DNA of 64,000 nucleotides from Echinometra lucunter (GCA_029962745.1 CM057152.1:24904766-24968765), one strand, 5' to 3'. Numbered from the stretch's first letter, positions 32,515-45,560 are shown. Numbers and translations are program-made. The notes: generated by a model from the letters alone, not told the origin.

Positions 32515-33444
32515 TCCAACATTTTATGTACCGTATTGTATCATGTAGGCCTGGCACGAGTAGTGATTTTACTATTCGAGGCGAGTAGATAAAAATACTC
32601 GGGTTTTTTCGAGCACCCAAGTAGTAATTTGCTGTCAAATTACCGCTAATTTGCATCATAAATTACGGCCAATTCATAGTTTGAAGTCTTTGGACTTGGG
32701 CTCCGATCGTCGCGAGTGGCAATGTCCACCACAGTATGCAATGAGTGGGACTGATTCAAAATTTCGTACATCTCAAAAGAACATTCTTACTGATTTTACG
32801 TCCATATCAATGAAAAAATATTGTATATCCACACTCAATACTTATTTTTAAGCGGAATAATTACCCTAATTTTTCTAGGAAAAATACCATTAGCAAACCA
32901 TTCTTTGTAAATTTGTTTGGTATTCCATCGCCAACAGCAAACCATCTTGTTGACAATGATATAGCCTTTTGTCAAGGGGTGCAAATAGTTACTTGGATTG
33001 TGCTGTCCGCTCGAAAATAAAAGCACTTGTTTCTAAAATAGTTCCAGCGATTTTTATTGAAATTATTATGTCTGATGATACAAAAATAATTAGTTCGCCA
33101 TGATCATGATTACGAAGGATCTCAGTGATGATATTTCTTAAATCAAAACAATAAGAGCCTTTATCGTAAGCCAGGTATTTTACGAGAATTTATTATTTTT
33201 TTCATGAATGGAAGTTGTGCATGCGGCCGCATTGTGCATTGGCTGGCGCTGGCGCAGCGCAGTGCATTTAGGATTTAGGAAGTTAGTCGGATGATCATGA
33301 CGGTCACGAAGTACAAGATCGTACGTACTGGTATATGAGTTCTATTTTGGAACAGAATTAACTCGATTCTCAATATAAAAGTTTACAATTGAAGTTATGT
33401 TGCCTGGTGCCGACATTTTTGTAATCCCATCTACCATGAAAATT
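32515..33444. other. AT-rich stretch, nothing recognised
   Basis: A segment starting GGCCTGGCACGAGTAG (32549) with TATTCGAGGCGAGTAG resembles a hAT-type end, but no matching right end was found. No coding sequence is recognised. Confidence 0.3.
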
Positions 33445-33549
33445 TGAGGGGGCGATTTTTTTAATTCATATTTTAAAAATCGCCCTCGTTAACTTTCTGA
33501 CGGAGGCTTTTTTTTAAGTCACGGGGGCGAATCGCCCGCCGCCCCCGTG
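33445..33549. repeat. GGGGGCGA hairpin repeat
   Basis: GGGGGCGATTTTTTTAATTC and TTTTAAAAATCGCCCTC form a hairpin, followed by CTGACGGAGGCTTTTTTTT, ACGGGGGCGAATCGCCCG and GCCCCCGTG. The layout matches 26401-26490, where GCTC replaces GCGA. Confidence 0.6.
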
Positions 33550-33584
33550 TATTTTGAGCGCTGCTATGTACATATAGGGGTAAA

Positions 33585-33655
33585 AACGCTGGACGTCATG
33601 TAGAGTAATAGCGTTAGCGTTTTTTTTTTTTTTTTTACTCTCCAGACGTCCCTGG
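33585..33655. repeat. Short palindromic repeat around a poly-T, copy 2
   Basis: ACGCTGGACGTCATGTAGAG, AATAGCGTTAGCG, T18 and ACTCTCCAGACGTCC are the inverse of 24788-24854. Confidence 0.7.
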
Positions 33656-36188
33656 ACTACGTGTAACAGCCAGTGCGTGCAGTTCAGGCGACGAAGATGA
33701 CACTTCCGGACTCGGCAATCGTTGTACGCCAATCCAATGATGTAAATTCCTCAAACTTGTGTTGAAAATGAAATTTGGCATTTGCCGATCGAATTCATAC
33801 CATTTAAAAAGCGGGGGTGTTATGATCTAAAAAAGTAGGAGGGGTAGTTTCTCAATGACAATGTGAAGTTAGAACCCACTAGAGGTACACGGACAAAGGC
33901 AAGTCATTGCAGATCTGGCGCATGTGTTATTAAGTTGTATGATGGGGGAACCATAGTTTGCGCACATTTTGATTTTTTAATGAAGACCATTTTTGATCCA
34001 TAATTTCTCAATTTTTACCAAAAATTATTGATTTAAATGACACCAAAGGCAAAAAAAGTTTTAGATTTCAAATGGGCGCAAGAAGAACATGTTATTTACG
34101 AAGAATTCCCGAGATATTGCGATCGCAAAATTCGATGTCGTATCGCACCGCTCTGGACCTGGAAAAGTGTTACAAAAATACCGAGACCTAACTTCGCGCA
34201 CGCCAGTTTTCAAGTGATTAATACAAAATAGAGATCCGTAAAAGGTAAGATAATTGCATTACTAGGAAGGCAAAATGCCACTGAATAATTTGATACCACA
34301 TTTTACTTACAATTTTGATGACATCGTCTCTCGAAAAGAGGAATTCTAGACCCTTGTCGACAAGTCCAGTTTTTGTAAGAACGAATGCAAAACGCTGCCA
34401 AATTTGCCGATGTTTCATTCATAATTTCAAAATTCCTTCTTTAATTTCAAAAGGAAAGTAACTTCCAGGGTAGTTTTAGGGTGCTCTTTCCGTTGGTGCT
34501 ACCAGTTTTTTACAATCTTTTCTAGTTTTTGAGATATGGCCCTGTGCGCTTTAGTTTGGACCTACGCGAAGTTCGGTCACTCTGCCATACTACTTTGTAG
34601 TAAGACGCCTGCGTGGTGGCGCGTGCGCAGAACTGTCTTGATATATCAATGTGTGTGGCAACTCAGCAAGAGCTACCTGTTGAGTCGCCATCCCGAAAGT
34701 ACGAATTTAATGATGTCATTGTCTGTAAAATGAGGGATTTTCATGAACTTTTTGCTTTTGATTGATTTTACAGGATATGTGGATATTTTCATATGAAATT
34801 AAGATTTTGGTATGAATATAACTTTTAGTGTATTTTAATAGTTAGCAGGAGAGGAAGATTAAGGCCGCCGGGTGGCGACTCAATGGTTATTGACGTTAGA
34901 TATTAACACTGTTGACCACAAACCTTGCATTTGCTGAACATTCTGTCCCGCACTCCAGTTCTGAAAAAGAGTCGTTTGCTGATTCTTGATGACACTTGTC
35001 GAACTTGAAATGGAGGTCAGGAATCCACTTGCTTTTCGGTTCATTGCCATTTATGCCTCTGCACTGGGCAGTTTATCATGCTTTATTCTGTCACAAAGTA
35101 CAAAATTAACTCCACGCGTAGACCATTGATAGAGCATGCATAGTCTAACTGAACTCTAGTCGAATTCGACGTCCGCTCCTATATCTCTGGCCGCGCCGGC
35201 GCATCACAATATGCATGCATGCAAACTACTAGCACGCTCATGTCTCTAGATACTACGGTAGATGCTGATCTTCCTTGAAACTGTACTACTATAGGCGTAC
35301 TGGCGACCAAATTTGCAAAAAGCCCGCGCGCGACCAAGAAGAAAGCTAGCAGACAATTAGGAAGGGGAAATGTGTCTCGAAAAGGACAAAACTAATAATG
35401 AAAAAGAAAAACTGCTATTTCTGTTGACAAACCGGTGATAGGAGTTAGGGAATAAAGTATTTGGCTTCTGAAATCAATTTACTGATGTTTCCAAAGAAAG
35501 CTGACACATTCTTTCTACTCTCATAGATGTCATATACCTTAATAGAGTTTTGTGCATAAATTACTAAAGTAAAACAAAATAAGGCCTAAAACAAGCAAAT
35601 TTAGTAAGAGGTAATTTTCGGAAGTCCCGGTCCGAAGTGTTGATGGATTCTAAGATTCAGAGTTTAAAGTTAAAAATATATCGTATGACATTTTAAGAAA
35701 ATAATGGATTACATGATCTAAAAGCTGAATAATTGTTCTTTACTCTCATATAGGAGGCATGCCGAAAGTTTTTGTCGGACATTATACATGTAGTCTGAGA
35801 GCCTGTTCCCGAAATAATCACCCCATTTTACGTATGAGATTTGACCCCTTAGAGTTACTTAGGCCATCCATCCCATTCACAAAATGCTTGTCAGGTATAA
35901 GGCTCCAGATTGGACAATTACAATGTTGGATACGTATCTGGTGTATTGGGATCACTGATCTCTCCCACAGATTTTTTTTTTTTTTTCTATTTCTGTGATC
36001 TCTCCACTAACTGGAGCCGGCCGTACGCTGATTGGCTATTCAGAAATGAGGTCACCGAGGCGGAGCGGCCACCATCTTAGGACCATCAAAAAGCCGTCGG
36101 CTGTGTATTAGCCACAGAAATAGAAGACGTCTTCTATTTCTGCGGTATTAGCGAGTGCAGATCTTTTATTCAAAGTACTCATTAATAC
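33656..36188. other. Unrecognised stretch
   Basis: AT-rich DNA. Visible small structures are a T14 run at about 35971-35984 and the palindrome AGAAATAGAAGACGTCTTCT near 36116. A plus-strand frame at 34536-34733 has no recognisable domain. Confidence 0.3.
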
Positions 36189-36192
36189 TTAA

Positions 36193-36815
36193 AGGAGAAT
36201 GCAACCCAGACATCAGTGTGCTTCCAGTGAATGTAGAAGAACAAGAAGAGTAAACAGTGAAAGTTTGAGCAAAATCGGACAATCTGTTCAAGAGTTATGA
36301 ACTTTGAAAGTGTAAGTAATTCCATATTATGGGGATACTCAAATTGGCAACTTTGCCAGCATCTGTGATGTCATTGTGGACAACTCTCCATTCATTTTGT
36401 ACACAGAATTCAACATTTTCTTTATTTTCAAGAAAAATAAATATTCTATTGATTTATTGTTTGAGTATGACATGGCTATATCAATTCTGCAAGCATATTG
36501 CGAAGAATTATGTTGATTCCTGACTTCAAATTTCATATAAATCAATTTTTTTGAAAAATTGTGTACAAAATGAATTGAGAGTTGTCCACGATGACATCAC
36601 AGAACTAGAAAGTCCTATTTTTTAGTTCGTTGGATGACATCACAGATGCTGCCAAAGTTGCCAACTCAAGGATCATCATAATGGGGATTTACTGAAACTT
36701 TCAAAATTCATAACTCTTGAACAGATTGTCCGATTTTGCTCAAACTTTCACTGTTTGTTCTTCTCGGTCATTTTTATTCATTAAGAGCACACTGATGCTC
36801 GGGTTGCATTCTCCT
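36193..36815. mobile_element. Kolobok/piggyBac-like MITE with TTAA target
   Basis: AGGAGAATGCAACCC at the left is inverted as GGGTTGCATTCTCCT at the right, flanked by TTAA (36189-36192, 36816-36819). The inverted match continues inward for about 200 bp (GTGAAAGTTTGAGCAAAATC, ACAACTCTC, GATGTCAT). There is no reading frame. TTAA duplication fits Kolobok or piggyBac groups. Confidence 0.88.
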
Positions 36816-36819
36816 TTAA

Positions 36820-38449
36820 AATTTCTGATTTTTAACCTAATTTTATTTTAGAAACTCTGACTTGGCTCTTGATGATATTTATGGCCTATTTCTTCACAAA
36901 CCGTGATGGGAGCGATAGTAGAAACGAATGTCAGTGCTTTTAGAGGTGGCACAGTAATCTTTTGCGTTAGTTTTGGCGATCTGACTTGCTCTTTAAATAT
37001 CCCTTAAATGAATTAAATGAAATACCAACCCAACTATGACCATGACTAGAATGTGTGATGCTATGCGAAATACTGCTTGACCTCGTCAGCAAACGTGATG
37101 CTCCTATGAAGTTCGAACAATGCCATTTATATACCATTCATATTTTGCATATTCAGTACTTCTTTCTGTTTTATATTCCACTTTATATAGGCCTATTTTA
37201 TAATGATTTGATGAAATGATATATATGACTTTACAATCATCCACCAAATCATATCATGCAATGACCGTTTCACAATCGACGATTTGACTTTATGTTATAC
37301 ATAAACATACGAATCGTTTCCCATAGAGGCTCGCATAACAATTATTTTCATGCCGTAAAGTAGGAATTTTTTTAAATACTAGGCCTACTTTTTCAAGAAT
37401 TTTTTTTTTTAATCTAGGACATGATGGTCCAGCAATACATAATCTTTTTTTTTTCATAATGATATTTTTAACAGAATTTATCGGCAATTTAATTAAAATG
37501 AATTGAACATAATTATCCATATTCATTAAGTTCAAATTCACGAATCTAGCTGCTTTGTAAGAAATTTCAAATCTGCACATTATGTTGTTATGTCAAAAAA
37601 GATATGTGAACAAATGAAATGGTTATCAAGAGTGTGTTCCCAAAGATTTAATAAACTGTTTTCTTCAAAGTTCTTGCAACAATTTATTATTGCTTCATAC
37701 GACCTACGTTATCTGAATTTACATGATAACGACACTAAAACCATAGCTTGAAGAAGTTTCCATCATTTGTTTTCATGCGTATTTACGGGGCAATATACCC
37801 TTTGTAATAGCTTTATAAATCTACCATTTATGAGAGAAACGTTTCCTTTTTTCACTTTGCTGTTTTTTAGTATATTTGTACTAGTTTAACTGAAATGTCT
37901 GAGAGTGGAAAGTACAATAATAATGATTTGTAGTGAGATTTATCCAGTAGTTTTTGAGCGCTCGTGTCGACTCCCTGACTCGGTATAATCAAACTTTATA
38001 AATGAACAAAGCAAGAATTTGGAAAGAAAGAACTTGAAGTGACGAAAAATCATTTCTGTGCGTGCACGGGACGGTGGATTAAATCAAAAGAAAAGATATG
38101 AACGGGGGATCTGGTGGATTAGCAAGAACGAAGGTAGACTAGGTCTTTGGTCTTGATATAGTTTGGGTGCATGCCAATATTTTGAGTAACAGACAGCCTT
38201 TGGAGAGTAAGATGTCTGCTGTAGAGAAAAATAATGGTATTTTGTTGTTTGGAAGAGGGGGGGAAAGGCAAATATCATTATATGAGTGGGAACCCTAGGA
38301 AAAAAATTGATAATAAAAAAATTAAAATGTGTCCGGAGAGAGCTAGACACAGGAAACATTGCAACCGAAGAAAAGAGAGAAATCATGAAAAGGGTGTTGG
38401 ACTTGACAGAGGTAGGGAGGGCATCATGATCATTATTCCGGTATAATTT
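36820..38449. other. AT-rich stretch, nothing recognised
   Basis: No supported gene or repeat. Short homopolymer T runs near 37398 and 37443. Confidence 0.3.
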
Positions 38450-38544
38450 AATAATTATTATCATCATTATTATTGTAATTATCATTATTGTTTTATTATT
38501 AGTAGTAGCAGTAGAGGTAGTGATAATATTATTATCATTATTAT

Positions 38545-38577
<33 letters not shown>

Positions 38578-38680
38578 CAGTAGTAGCAGTAGTAGTAGTA
38601 GTAGTAATAGTAGTAGTAGTAGCAGTAGTAGCAGTAGTAGTAGTAGTAGTAGTAGTAGTCTCATTCTTATTATTACTATC
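38450..38680. repeat. TAG/GTA trinucleotide microsatellite
   Basis: A dense run of AGT triplets with GCA variants between about 38500 and 38660, flanked by ATT/ATC triplets. Poly-leucine and poly-valine frames across it are artefacts of the repeat. Confidence 0.95.
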
Positions 38681-39070
38681 ATTATCATTATCATCATTGT
38701 CATCATTATAATTACGATTATCTTTAAGCCTGTTTACTTTATCATTAATTGATAGTATCTTATTTTTAGGTTTATAATTTCATTTTTATTTTATTGTGAT
38801 CATTATCATTATCATCATTGTCATCACTGTCATCATCATTATAATTATGATTATCTGTAAGCCTGTTTACTTTATCATTAATTGATAGTATCTTATTTTT
38901 ATGTTTATAATTTCATTTTTATTTTATTGCGATCATTATCATTATCATCATTGTCATCATTATTATAATTATGATTATCTTTAAGCCTGTTTACTTTATC
39001 ATTAATTGATAGTATCTTATTTTTATGTTTATAATTTCATTTTTATTTTATTGCGATCATTATCATTATT
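38681..39070. repeat. Minisatellite of about 125-133 bp, three copies
   Basis: TTAAGCCTGTTTACTTTATC or its GTAAGCC variant recurs at 38724, 38857 and 38981, each followed by ATTAATTGATAGTATCTTAT and preceded by an ATC microsatellite. The copies are nearly identical. Confidence 0.9.
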
Positions 39071-39119
39071 CATAATTATTGTTGTTGCTTTTATAATTAA
39101 TATTATTAATATTATTAGT

Positions 39120-39232
39120 AGTATCATCATCATTATCATCTTCATCATCATCATCATCATCATCATCATCGTTTATCATGATCATAAACACCATCATCAC
39201 AATCATCATCATCATCATCATTACTATTACTG
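39120..39232. repeat. ATC trinucleotide microsatellite
   Basis: Long runs of CATCAT between about 39126 and 39222, broken by GTTTATCATGATCATAAACA. Confidence 0.95.
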
Positions 39233-39623
39233 CATTCGCACAATCCAGAATAACCTATTGGAAACCTGTTACATCATTACGAAAATATGGGCAGTGAAAT
39301 AAACAAAGGTGTGGAGAGGGATTATTAGGCCTGTGTAATTGATGAGTTTCTATTTCCGCGATGCTAAACACTGTTCTGTATACAAGGAATACATTTTTAA
39401 ACCCATGCACCCCACGGCTTGGTTTGCAGCGTTGATGGTCTCAAGATGGCCGACGCCGCGGTGCGCTAGCTAGCTTCAGTCCGCGCGGCGTGACCGCCTA
39501 CCCAGTTAGTGTAGAGATCAGTGATTGGGATACGTATCTGGTGCGGGGATACGTATTGACCACGCGAATTGTGACTACGATGGCCAACCATAGATGGCCT
39601 TCCATAACCGCTATATACTATTT
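39233..39623. other. Unrecognised, with a CpG-rich patch near 39440-39500
   Basis: AAGATGGCCGACGCCGCGG at 39444 is CpG-rich and YY1-like, but the frame that opens there closes after seven codons. No exon is supported. Confidence 0.3.
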
Positions 39624-39925
39624 AAGGAGAGGAGAATGGAACCCAGGCATCAGTGTGGTTTTAGTGAATAGAGATGAACAAGAAAGATAAACAGTGAAAG
39701 TTTGAGCAAAATTGGACAATCCGTTCAAGAGTTATGAATTTTGAAAGTTTAAGTAAATCCCTATTATAGGGATCCTTGAGTTGGCAACTTTGCCAGTATC
39801 TGTGATGTCATCGTGGACAACTCTCCATTCATTTTGTGTATGATTTTTTCCAAAAAAAATGATTTATATGAAATTTCAAGTCAGGAATCAACATAATTCT
39901 TCCCAAAATGCTTGCAGAATGGATG
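39624..39925. mobile_element. Partial second copy of the Kolobok-like MITE
   Basis: AGGAGAATGGAACCCAGGCA, GTGAAAGTTTGAGCAAAATT, GTTCAAGAGTTATGAA, TGGCAACTTTGCCAG and TGATGTCATCGTGGACAACT match the left half of 36193-36815. The right half is missing after about 39925. Confidence 0.85.
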
Positions 39926-40965
39926 TAGTACAAGGACACCCATCGTAACGTTCATTAATTCATGTGATTGTGACTGTCATAGCCATCTCATTAACATTCT
40001 GTACATATTTCTCCACTTTGATCTTATGAGGTCCGCCGCTAATTAGTTGGGAGAAAACAGAGACAGTGATTTGAAATAAACTGTAGTTACATGCGCAGAA
40101 AATAATAAATCGCTTAAATCATGGAAAATCAGTGTGCAGTTCTTCTTAACAGTTTGAATTCACTAATCTATGTGTTTCATCTCAAAAATTTTATGAATAT
40201 TACAAGATAGAGGTAATATTTCAATTGAATGTTTGAGATCTGTAATCCTGTTTTTCCCCATTTTTCTCTTAGTTTTCCAAAATTATAATGCACGGATATT
40301 ATGAAGATCATCATCCTTCTTGTTCAATAAAATATACGCGTGTGCGAAAGCGTGCGAATGAGTAATAATAAATTTCATATCGCAAAAAGTAACATTTTCT
40401 CAGGTTTGCTGCTCCCCTAGCAGTGTTCTGAATCAAAGACATATTCTGCAAGAGCACACCAGCCAAACAAAAGAGAAATGAGGGTATCTGCTCCTTTGTC
40501 AATGACTGAACATGCTTACACAATCATTATTGTCAAAACATCTGTTTTCATTACGCTGCTCATGATCAGAAGGCAGTGACAATCATGATTATTGTACTTA
40601 CGTAAATTAAACCTCGCGGTGGAATTGGTACTTCAAAGGGCCCATGACCGTTGGTATTCCATTCATTATAATTCTATGCCTTCAGTGGCTCAGCAGGCAC
40701 ACAGCAGCGATCGTTATATTCCATTCATGGGAGAGTAGGCGGTTTATCTGGACCAAAAGTGCAGTATTCATAGTTTTAGGCTGATAATGCACTTGGTCCG
40801 TGTAAAGTGTGCTCTTGAGCCGATTAACATGTATCCTGTGTTAATTTTCTTTTTCTTTCATGAAGCACAGATCTTCAGCTTTATTGTGATAGAAACTTTT
40901 GACAGATGAAAAAGTCATTTTTTTATCATTTTTAAGATCCAAAATTTTTACCTGTTATACAATTT
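39926..40965. other. AT-rich stretch, nothing recognised
   Basis: No supported gene, repeat or RNA. Confidence 0.3.
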
Positions 40966-42185
40966 GGGGGGGGGGCTGATTTATGATCCTATGTGGTCTA
41001 TGAACATTTTCAGCTTTGTTACCCAAACAGCAACTTTAAGCCATTTGCATAATTTGCATAAATCTGTATGCATACAGGTTATACAGCACAAAGACAACTT
41101 ACACAGAATGTTTAAACAATACTACGTACTAATTGTGTATGTGCGCTGATACGGAACTTTTATAGTGTTGCCCATCTCGTGAATGGAACCACCCAGATAT
41201 GGATGCACATTCATCTAGGGTTTCGTGGGACATGGAAATCATTTCAGTGTTATTTTTTACAATTAGAAATCACGCTTTGTATTAAAAATTATGTTAATAT
41301 CAACATGTTTATCTGTGAACAACTGTGAGTGTATTTTTCGCACCTAGAGTGAGAGTAGGCCTGCTCGATCTTCATGAACCGTTATTAATGTGGGCAAGCA
41401 GGTTGGCAGCCCTCTTGTAATATTGTTTTAGTTCCTTTGGGGGTACATCTTCGTGTAATTTTAGCTGTATGAATTAAATCAATGTTATTTGAACACCCTG
41501 AAACCATAAGTCATTTTTCCAATTCAATTGTAAATTCTAAAAAGATTTTTGTTGTTGTTGTTTAAATATTATAAGAATGTTGCATTCATATAGGGGGCAT
41601 AATGATGTACATATGTGTCTATTCAATTATAAGACTGTGTATTTTGTTAAAATGCTAGAGCCCAAATATTTTCAACCACTGATATGTGATTCTGTGCTTA
41701 AATGCTACTTAAGTCCGACTAAATATGGCTGCAGTAAACTTTTTTTTAAAGATAGGCCTAAATTAAGAATATACCTCTGTTAGTACCATTCTTAATGGAT
41801 GTAAGACTAAGTTTTCAAACATTTATAGATAACGAAGTTGACAGTTCCTTGATATTTAGTTCTAAACCCTGACCTGTAATTGCAAAAATATGTTTAAATT
41901 TATTCTACACCCCTCCAAATCCCCAATTTTCTGTAAGTATCATACATCAATGTACCCCATTTCATTTTATCACATGTTGAATTCAGGAGATGGATGAAGA
42001 GTTCCATATCATCGCACACGCACAATTAGTACAAAGTTCAGAAACGCATTTTGTGTAAGTTGTCTTGGGTGGCATAACCTGTATCCATAGATAGATTTAT
42101 GCAAATTATGAAAATTGCTCAAAGTTGCTGTTTGGGCAACAAAGCTTAATGTTCACAACCACATAGGAACCTAAATCAATGAAAA
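40966..42185. mobile_element. Candidate element with inverted arms of about 180 bp
   Basis: The left arm (about 40970-41150) and right arm (about 42010-42185) are inverse copies. Shared words include CCTATGTGGT, TGAACATT, CAAACAGCAACTTT, AATTTGCATAAATCT, AGGTTAT, AAGACAACTTACAC and GTACTAATTGTG. About 860 bp of AT-rich sequence without reading frames lies between. Outer ends are not sharply defined. A 10-G run starts the left arm. Confidence 0.6.
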
Positions 42186-43386
42186 AACTTCTACGGAAGG
42201 AACTTTACTAGGTTTGTTAATTGGCCAAACGACTAGACCTGCAGACTGACTGGCCCAGGCAATGCCTATTTGTGACATGCCCACTGTGGATTAAATATGA
42301 GCGTGTCTAGATTGTTTGAAGTTCTGAGTATATTGAAAGTGTGTCTTCGCTGCGAGTGTACATTCAAATTCTACTTAGACAATGAAATTAACACTGGTTA
42401 TCCAAATTTGGTCTGAATATTCTGTTCAACTTAGCCAAAATTTGACTAAGGAATTTCAACGAAGCCAGATACATGTACTTCTCAATAGGAATTATACAGG
42501 GAAAATTAGGACATCTTTCGTTGATTTGACCTAAATTAAATTTGACTCATGCGATGTCCACTTACGCATTCATAGACGTGAAGCAAGGCAAGTTACAACG
42601 AATTGCAAAAGAAAGCAAGTTTATTGGCACAAAATTAAATCAACACTTAACTGAACTACAAACTGTCTTAGAGCAATACCTAAAATGATGTTTGCAAGTA
42701 CATAAAGAAAAGAAAGTCCTTAACCATTAGATACAGTTAGCCATGCATTATTGATATGAATATATTGTGCTTATACATTGGTGAGTCCCTTTCCCGTTGA
42801 GCAGATTTTGGGCACTCATTTTGAAAACCAATACCTATACGTCTGCTTCATCACCACTGATGAAGACGAAACTACAGCCAAGATTCATTTAAACTGAAGC
42901 AAGAACACCAACAATCAGATCACTTTAACGTATAACTGGCAATGTAAACGAGTGTACCCCCCCCCCCCCCTCCCCCATATCAGCAGATGTTAGCTACCTT
43001 GAGCAGTCATATAAGATTTCCAAATATGCATACAACACAGAATGTGCAAGGATAGTTAGTTTTCTCTAATTCTATCACAAATTAACAGTTACTTTTCTAC
43101 CTTCCTCTATCTTGATTACTTAAAATCTCAAATCACTCAAGGCTTAACATAAATAATTTAACTTCAGATGATAATACACAATATTTTAGATTAATATGAA
43201 TGCAAATATTTTGGTGGAAGCTCAAATGAATCCTTAATCATTATTATTCAGAGCAAAATGTAGAGCTGCATATAAGAAATTGGATGAACCTAATACATGT
43301 ATGACATGATGCATCTGCAAACGAAGAAAAATTATGAAGAATAAACTGAGTATGAGAATAGACTAAATGTTGATGCTAAGAGATGA
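42186..43386. other. Intergenic or 3' flank of the minus-strand gene
   Basis: AT-rich; a C12 run near 42958-42969 followed by TCCCCC. The 3' UTR of the minus-strand gene ending at 43387 presumably occupies the right part. Confidence 0.35.
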
Positions 43387-44284
43387 TTAGTGCAGTTGTT
43401 GACTAGGAGACACCACTTCTTGGTGGAGAGCAGTGGGATAGCCTTCAGAAGAACCTGCCTGTGGGATAACTGTCTCCACTGCCCCATTGGTAGATCTATC
43501 CTGGATGTGCCCTTGGTTTATAGGTGGTGAGACATCATGGTGGACAGCAGAAGCATTGTTAGAAGGTGCAGCAGGTGCATCTGATGGGGGTGGGACAACA
43601 CTCTCAGTAGGCTGCTCAGGAGGGACAATTGCTGGGGGAGGAACAACTACTGAAGTAGGAGCCGAAGTCCCACTCGGCCCAGGTTCAGCAGTGTCCATCC
43701 CATGTCCACCATCATCATCATCCTCCTGTCCATCTTCCTCATCCTCTTCACCCTCCTCATCCATACTTCTTCCTTTGTTGCTCCTGGAGTCGTACAACAT
43801 CTCTATCTTTTTCACCCAGTACTCCTTTTGAAGAGCCATAACATCCTTCTCCATTTTCAGGTTCTGCATCTTTGTCTTATGCTCTGTGTTCATCAGATTC
43901 ATCCTCTTCTTGTGCTCAACAAGATGGAGATTAAGGATTTCCTGCCTGGTCTGCTCATTCAGAGTGCTCCCACTTGCTACTTGATAATCAGAGGACTGAT
44001 ACACCTCTTGCTGCTGTGCTGCTTTACGCTTTCGTGCCTTCTTCTCCTCCTCTAGTTTCTTAGCCTGGGCGGCCTGAGCTCTAGCTGATGTTCTGGTTGG
44101 TGCCTTGCCAGAGCTTCTCCCAGATGATGCTCTGCGGCGTTTCCTTGGAGTCTTCCTGGCTGATGGAGCATAGTCTTCATCCTTTTCGTCATCAGGCAAT
44201 TCTGCCTCCGAATCACTTCTAACTTCTTCAAAGCTCCCTTCCTCTTCATACTCACCTGGGTTGTCATCCATTGGTAAGGGTGTA
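43387..44284 (-). CDS. Last exon of an unnamed acidic, helical nuclear-type protein
   Basis: The exon follows an acceptor (TTCTTGAATTCCAG) and ends with TAA at 43389-43387, giving about 298 residues. It starts TPLPMDDNPGEYEEEGSFEE, then a highly basic patch (RKTPRKRRRASSGRSSGKAP) that looks like a nuclear localisation signal. A charged helical stretch of about 70 residues follows (EILNLHLVEHKKRMNLMNTE and MEKDVMALQKEYWVKKIEML), then an acidic run (EEGEEDEEDGQEDDDDGG) and a Pro/Ser/Val-rich tail. The leading single base T completes a codon with the GA left by the exon at 61131, so both can belong to one transcript. Helices of this kind occur in Myb/SANT-like proteins. Function unknown. Confidence 0.7.
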
Positions 44285-45361
44285 CTGGAATTCAAGAAAT
44301 AATGTTACAAAAAAATCATTTAAATATCTGTCATATGCAACTCCTGTGATTGCTTTGTCCATTTCAGCTGTTTATCAGAAAGTGAATTTTTTTCATGGAC
44401 AAGCCGTTTAATGATGATTTAGTTGGAAGTTCAAGTTTCCCATTTGACTGGATTCATGAAGTAATAAAGTTAGTGCCACAGGTCATTAGGAGCTGAGGTC
44501 TGCTGTTTGCAGAGTCAGCTTTTTGAAATAAGGTCAATAAAAAATTAGACTTTAATTCTTCACTGGAGACGAGTTAGGTGGTCTGTCATCAGTTGAACAT
44601 GTTTCTGGCGTAACAAAGACCTTTGTTCATCTTAAAAACATAGAAAATTTTTATTACTGGTACTCTAAAAGTTTATATCAACAATACTGCTCCATTTCAA
44701 TGAAAACGTTGTCAATGATAAACATGACGGAGACAGTGATAATCATAAACATGACATTAATGACCGTGAAAATAATAATAGTTTGACATGACATTGTATA
44801 ACATCATCTTCATTATCACGGTTATTATCAACATCGGCATCATGGTCATCGTCATAATCATTTCTGTGTCATCATCATCAGCATTACCATCTAATCATAG
44901 TCAAAAGAATATAATCAACATCATACGTGCAATCATCAATTTTTACAGAATACATTCCCATTAAGAGAAGATTTAAGAAAGTGACAAAATTTATCATCAT
45001 CAGAATCTTTTATTACCATTATCAACATCATTTTATGATAAAGATGTTTACCATGATGACAATAATAACCATAATGATGACTATGATGACGATGATAATG
45101 ATGGGCATGAAAATTGTAATTACGATAGTGAAGCGATGAAAAAAATGGTGCTGATAGCAGTACAAAACAAGACATTAGCGATATTGTGTCTCGCCCACTT
45201 GTGAAAATAACTAGAAATATCGCGATCTCCATTCATGCAACAGAATTATATCCAAAGCTCAGTGTGAAATATCTGCCATGAAATGCAACATCCCATAAAA
45301 TTTGAGAAGGGCTATTTCATGAAATGCTACTAGTTGAAAAGTTAGTGACGGTTGCAAAGTT
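44285..45361. other. Intron sequence with degenerate ATC/GAT repeats
   Basis: Between about 44750 and 45120 there are scattered ATC, GAT and ATG triplets but no clean array. No coding signature. Confidence 0.4.
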
Positions 45362-45560
45362 AGATTGATTTGATTTGATTTATTCAGTTTCCACATTACA
45401 ATGGCATTACAACAGTATTTACAAGTATATTCAGGCACTGCAACACAGAGAACATAAATATGGTATTAAAAGGTGACGAAATGATAAGTGGAGGGATCTA
45501 CTAAAAAGCTTAGCTTGTGTGATGTAGATCCCCTAACTGAATAATAATATGACAATGTAA
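45362..45560 (-). mobile_element. LINE 3' tail with AAATC repeat
   Basis: TTGATTTGATTTGATTTATT followed by CAGTTTCCACATTACAATGG is, in inverse orientation, a LINE-like 3' UTR ending with an (AAATC)n tail, parallel to 21236-21440. No coding part is seen. Confidence 0.4.

Noticed and set aside
32549..32600. hAT-type left end GGCCTGGCACGAGTAG
   Set aside because: No matching inverted right end was found in the following sequence.
38485..38711. Poly-leucine and poly-valine open frames on both strands
   Set aside because: Direct translation of a trinucleotide microsatellite.
39444..39500. Promoter-like first exon at AAGATGGCCGACGCCGCGG
   Set aside because: The frame closes after seven codons and no donor site follows in frame.
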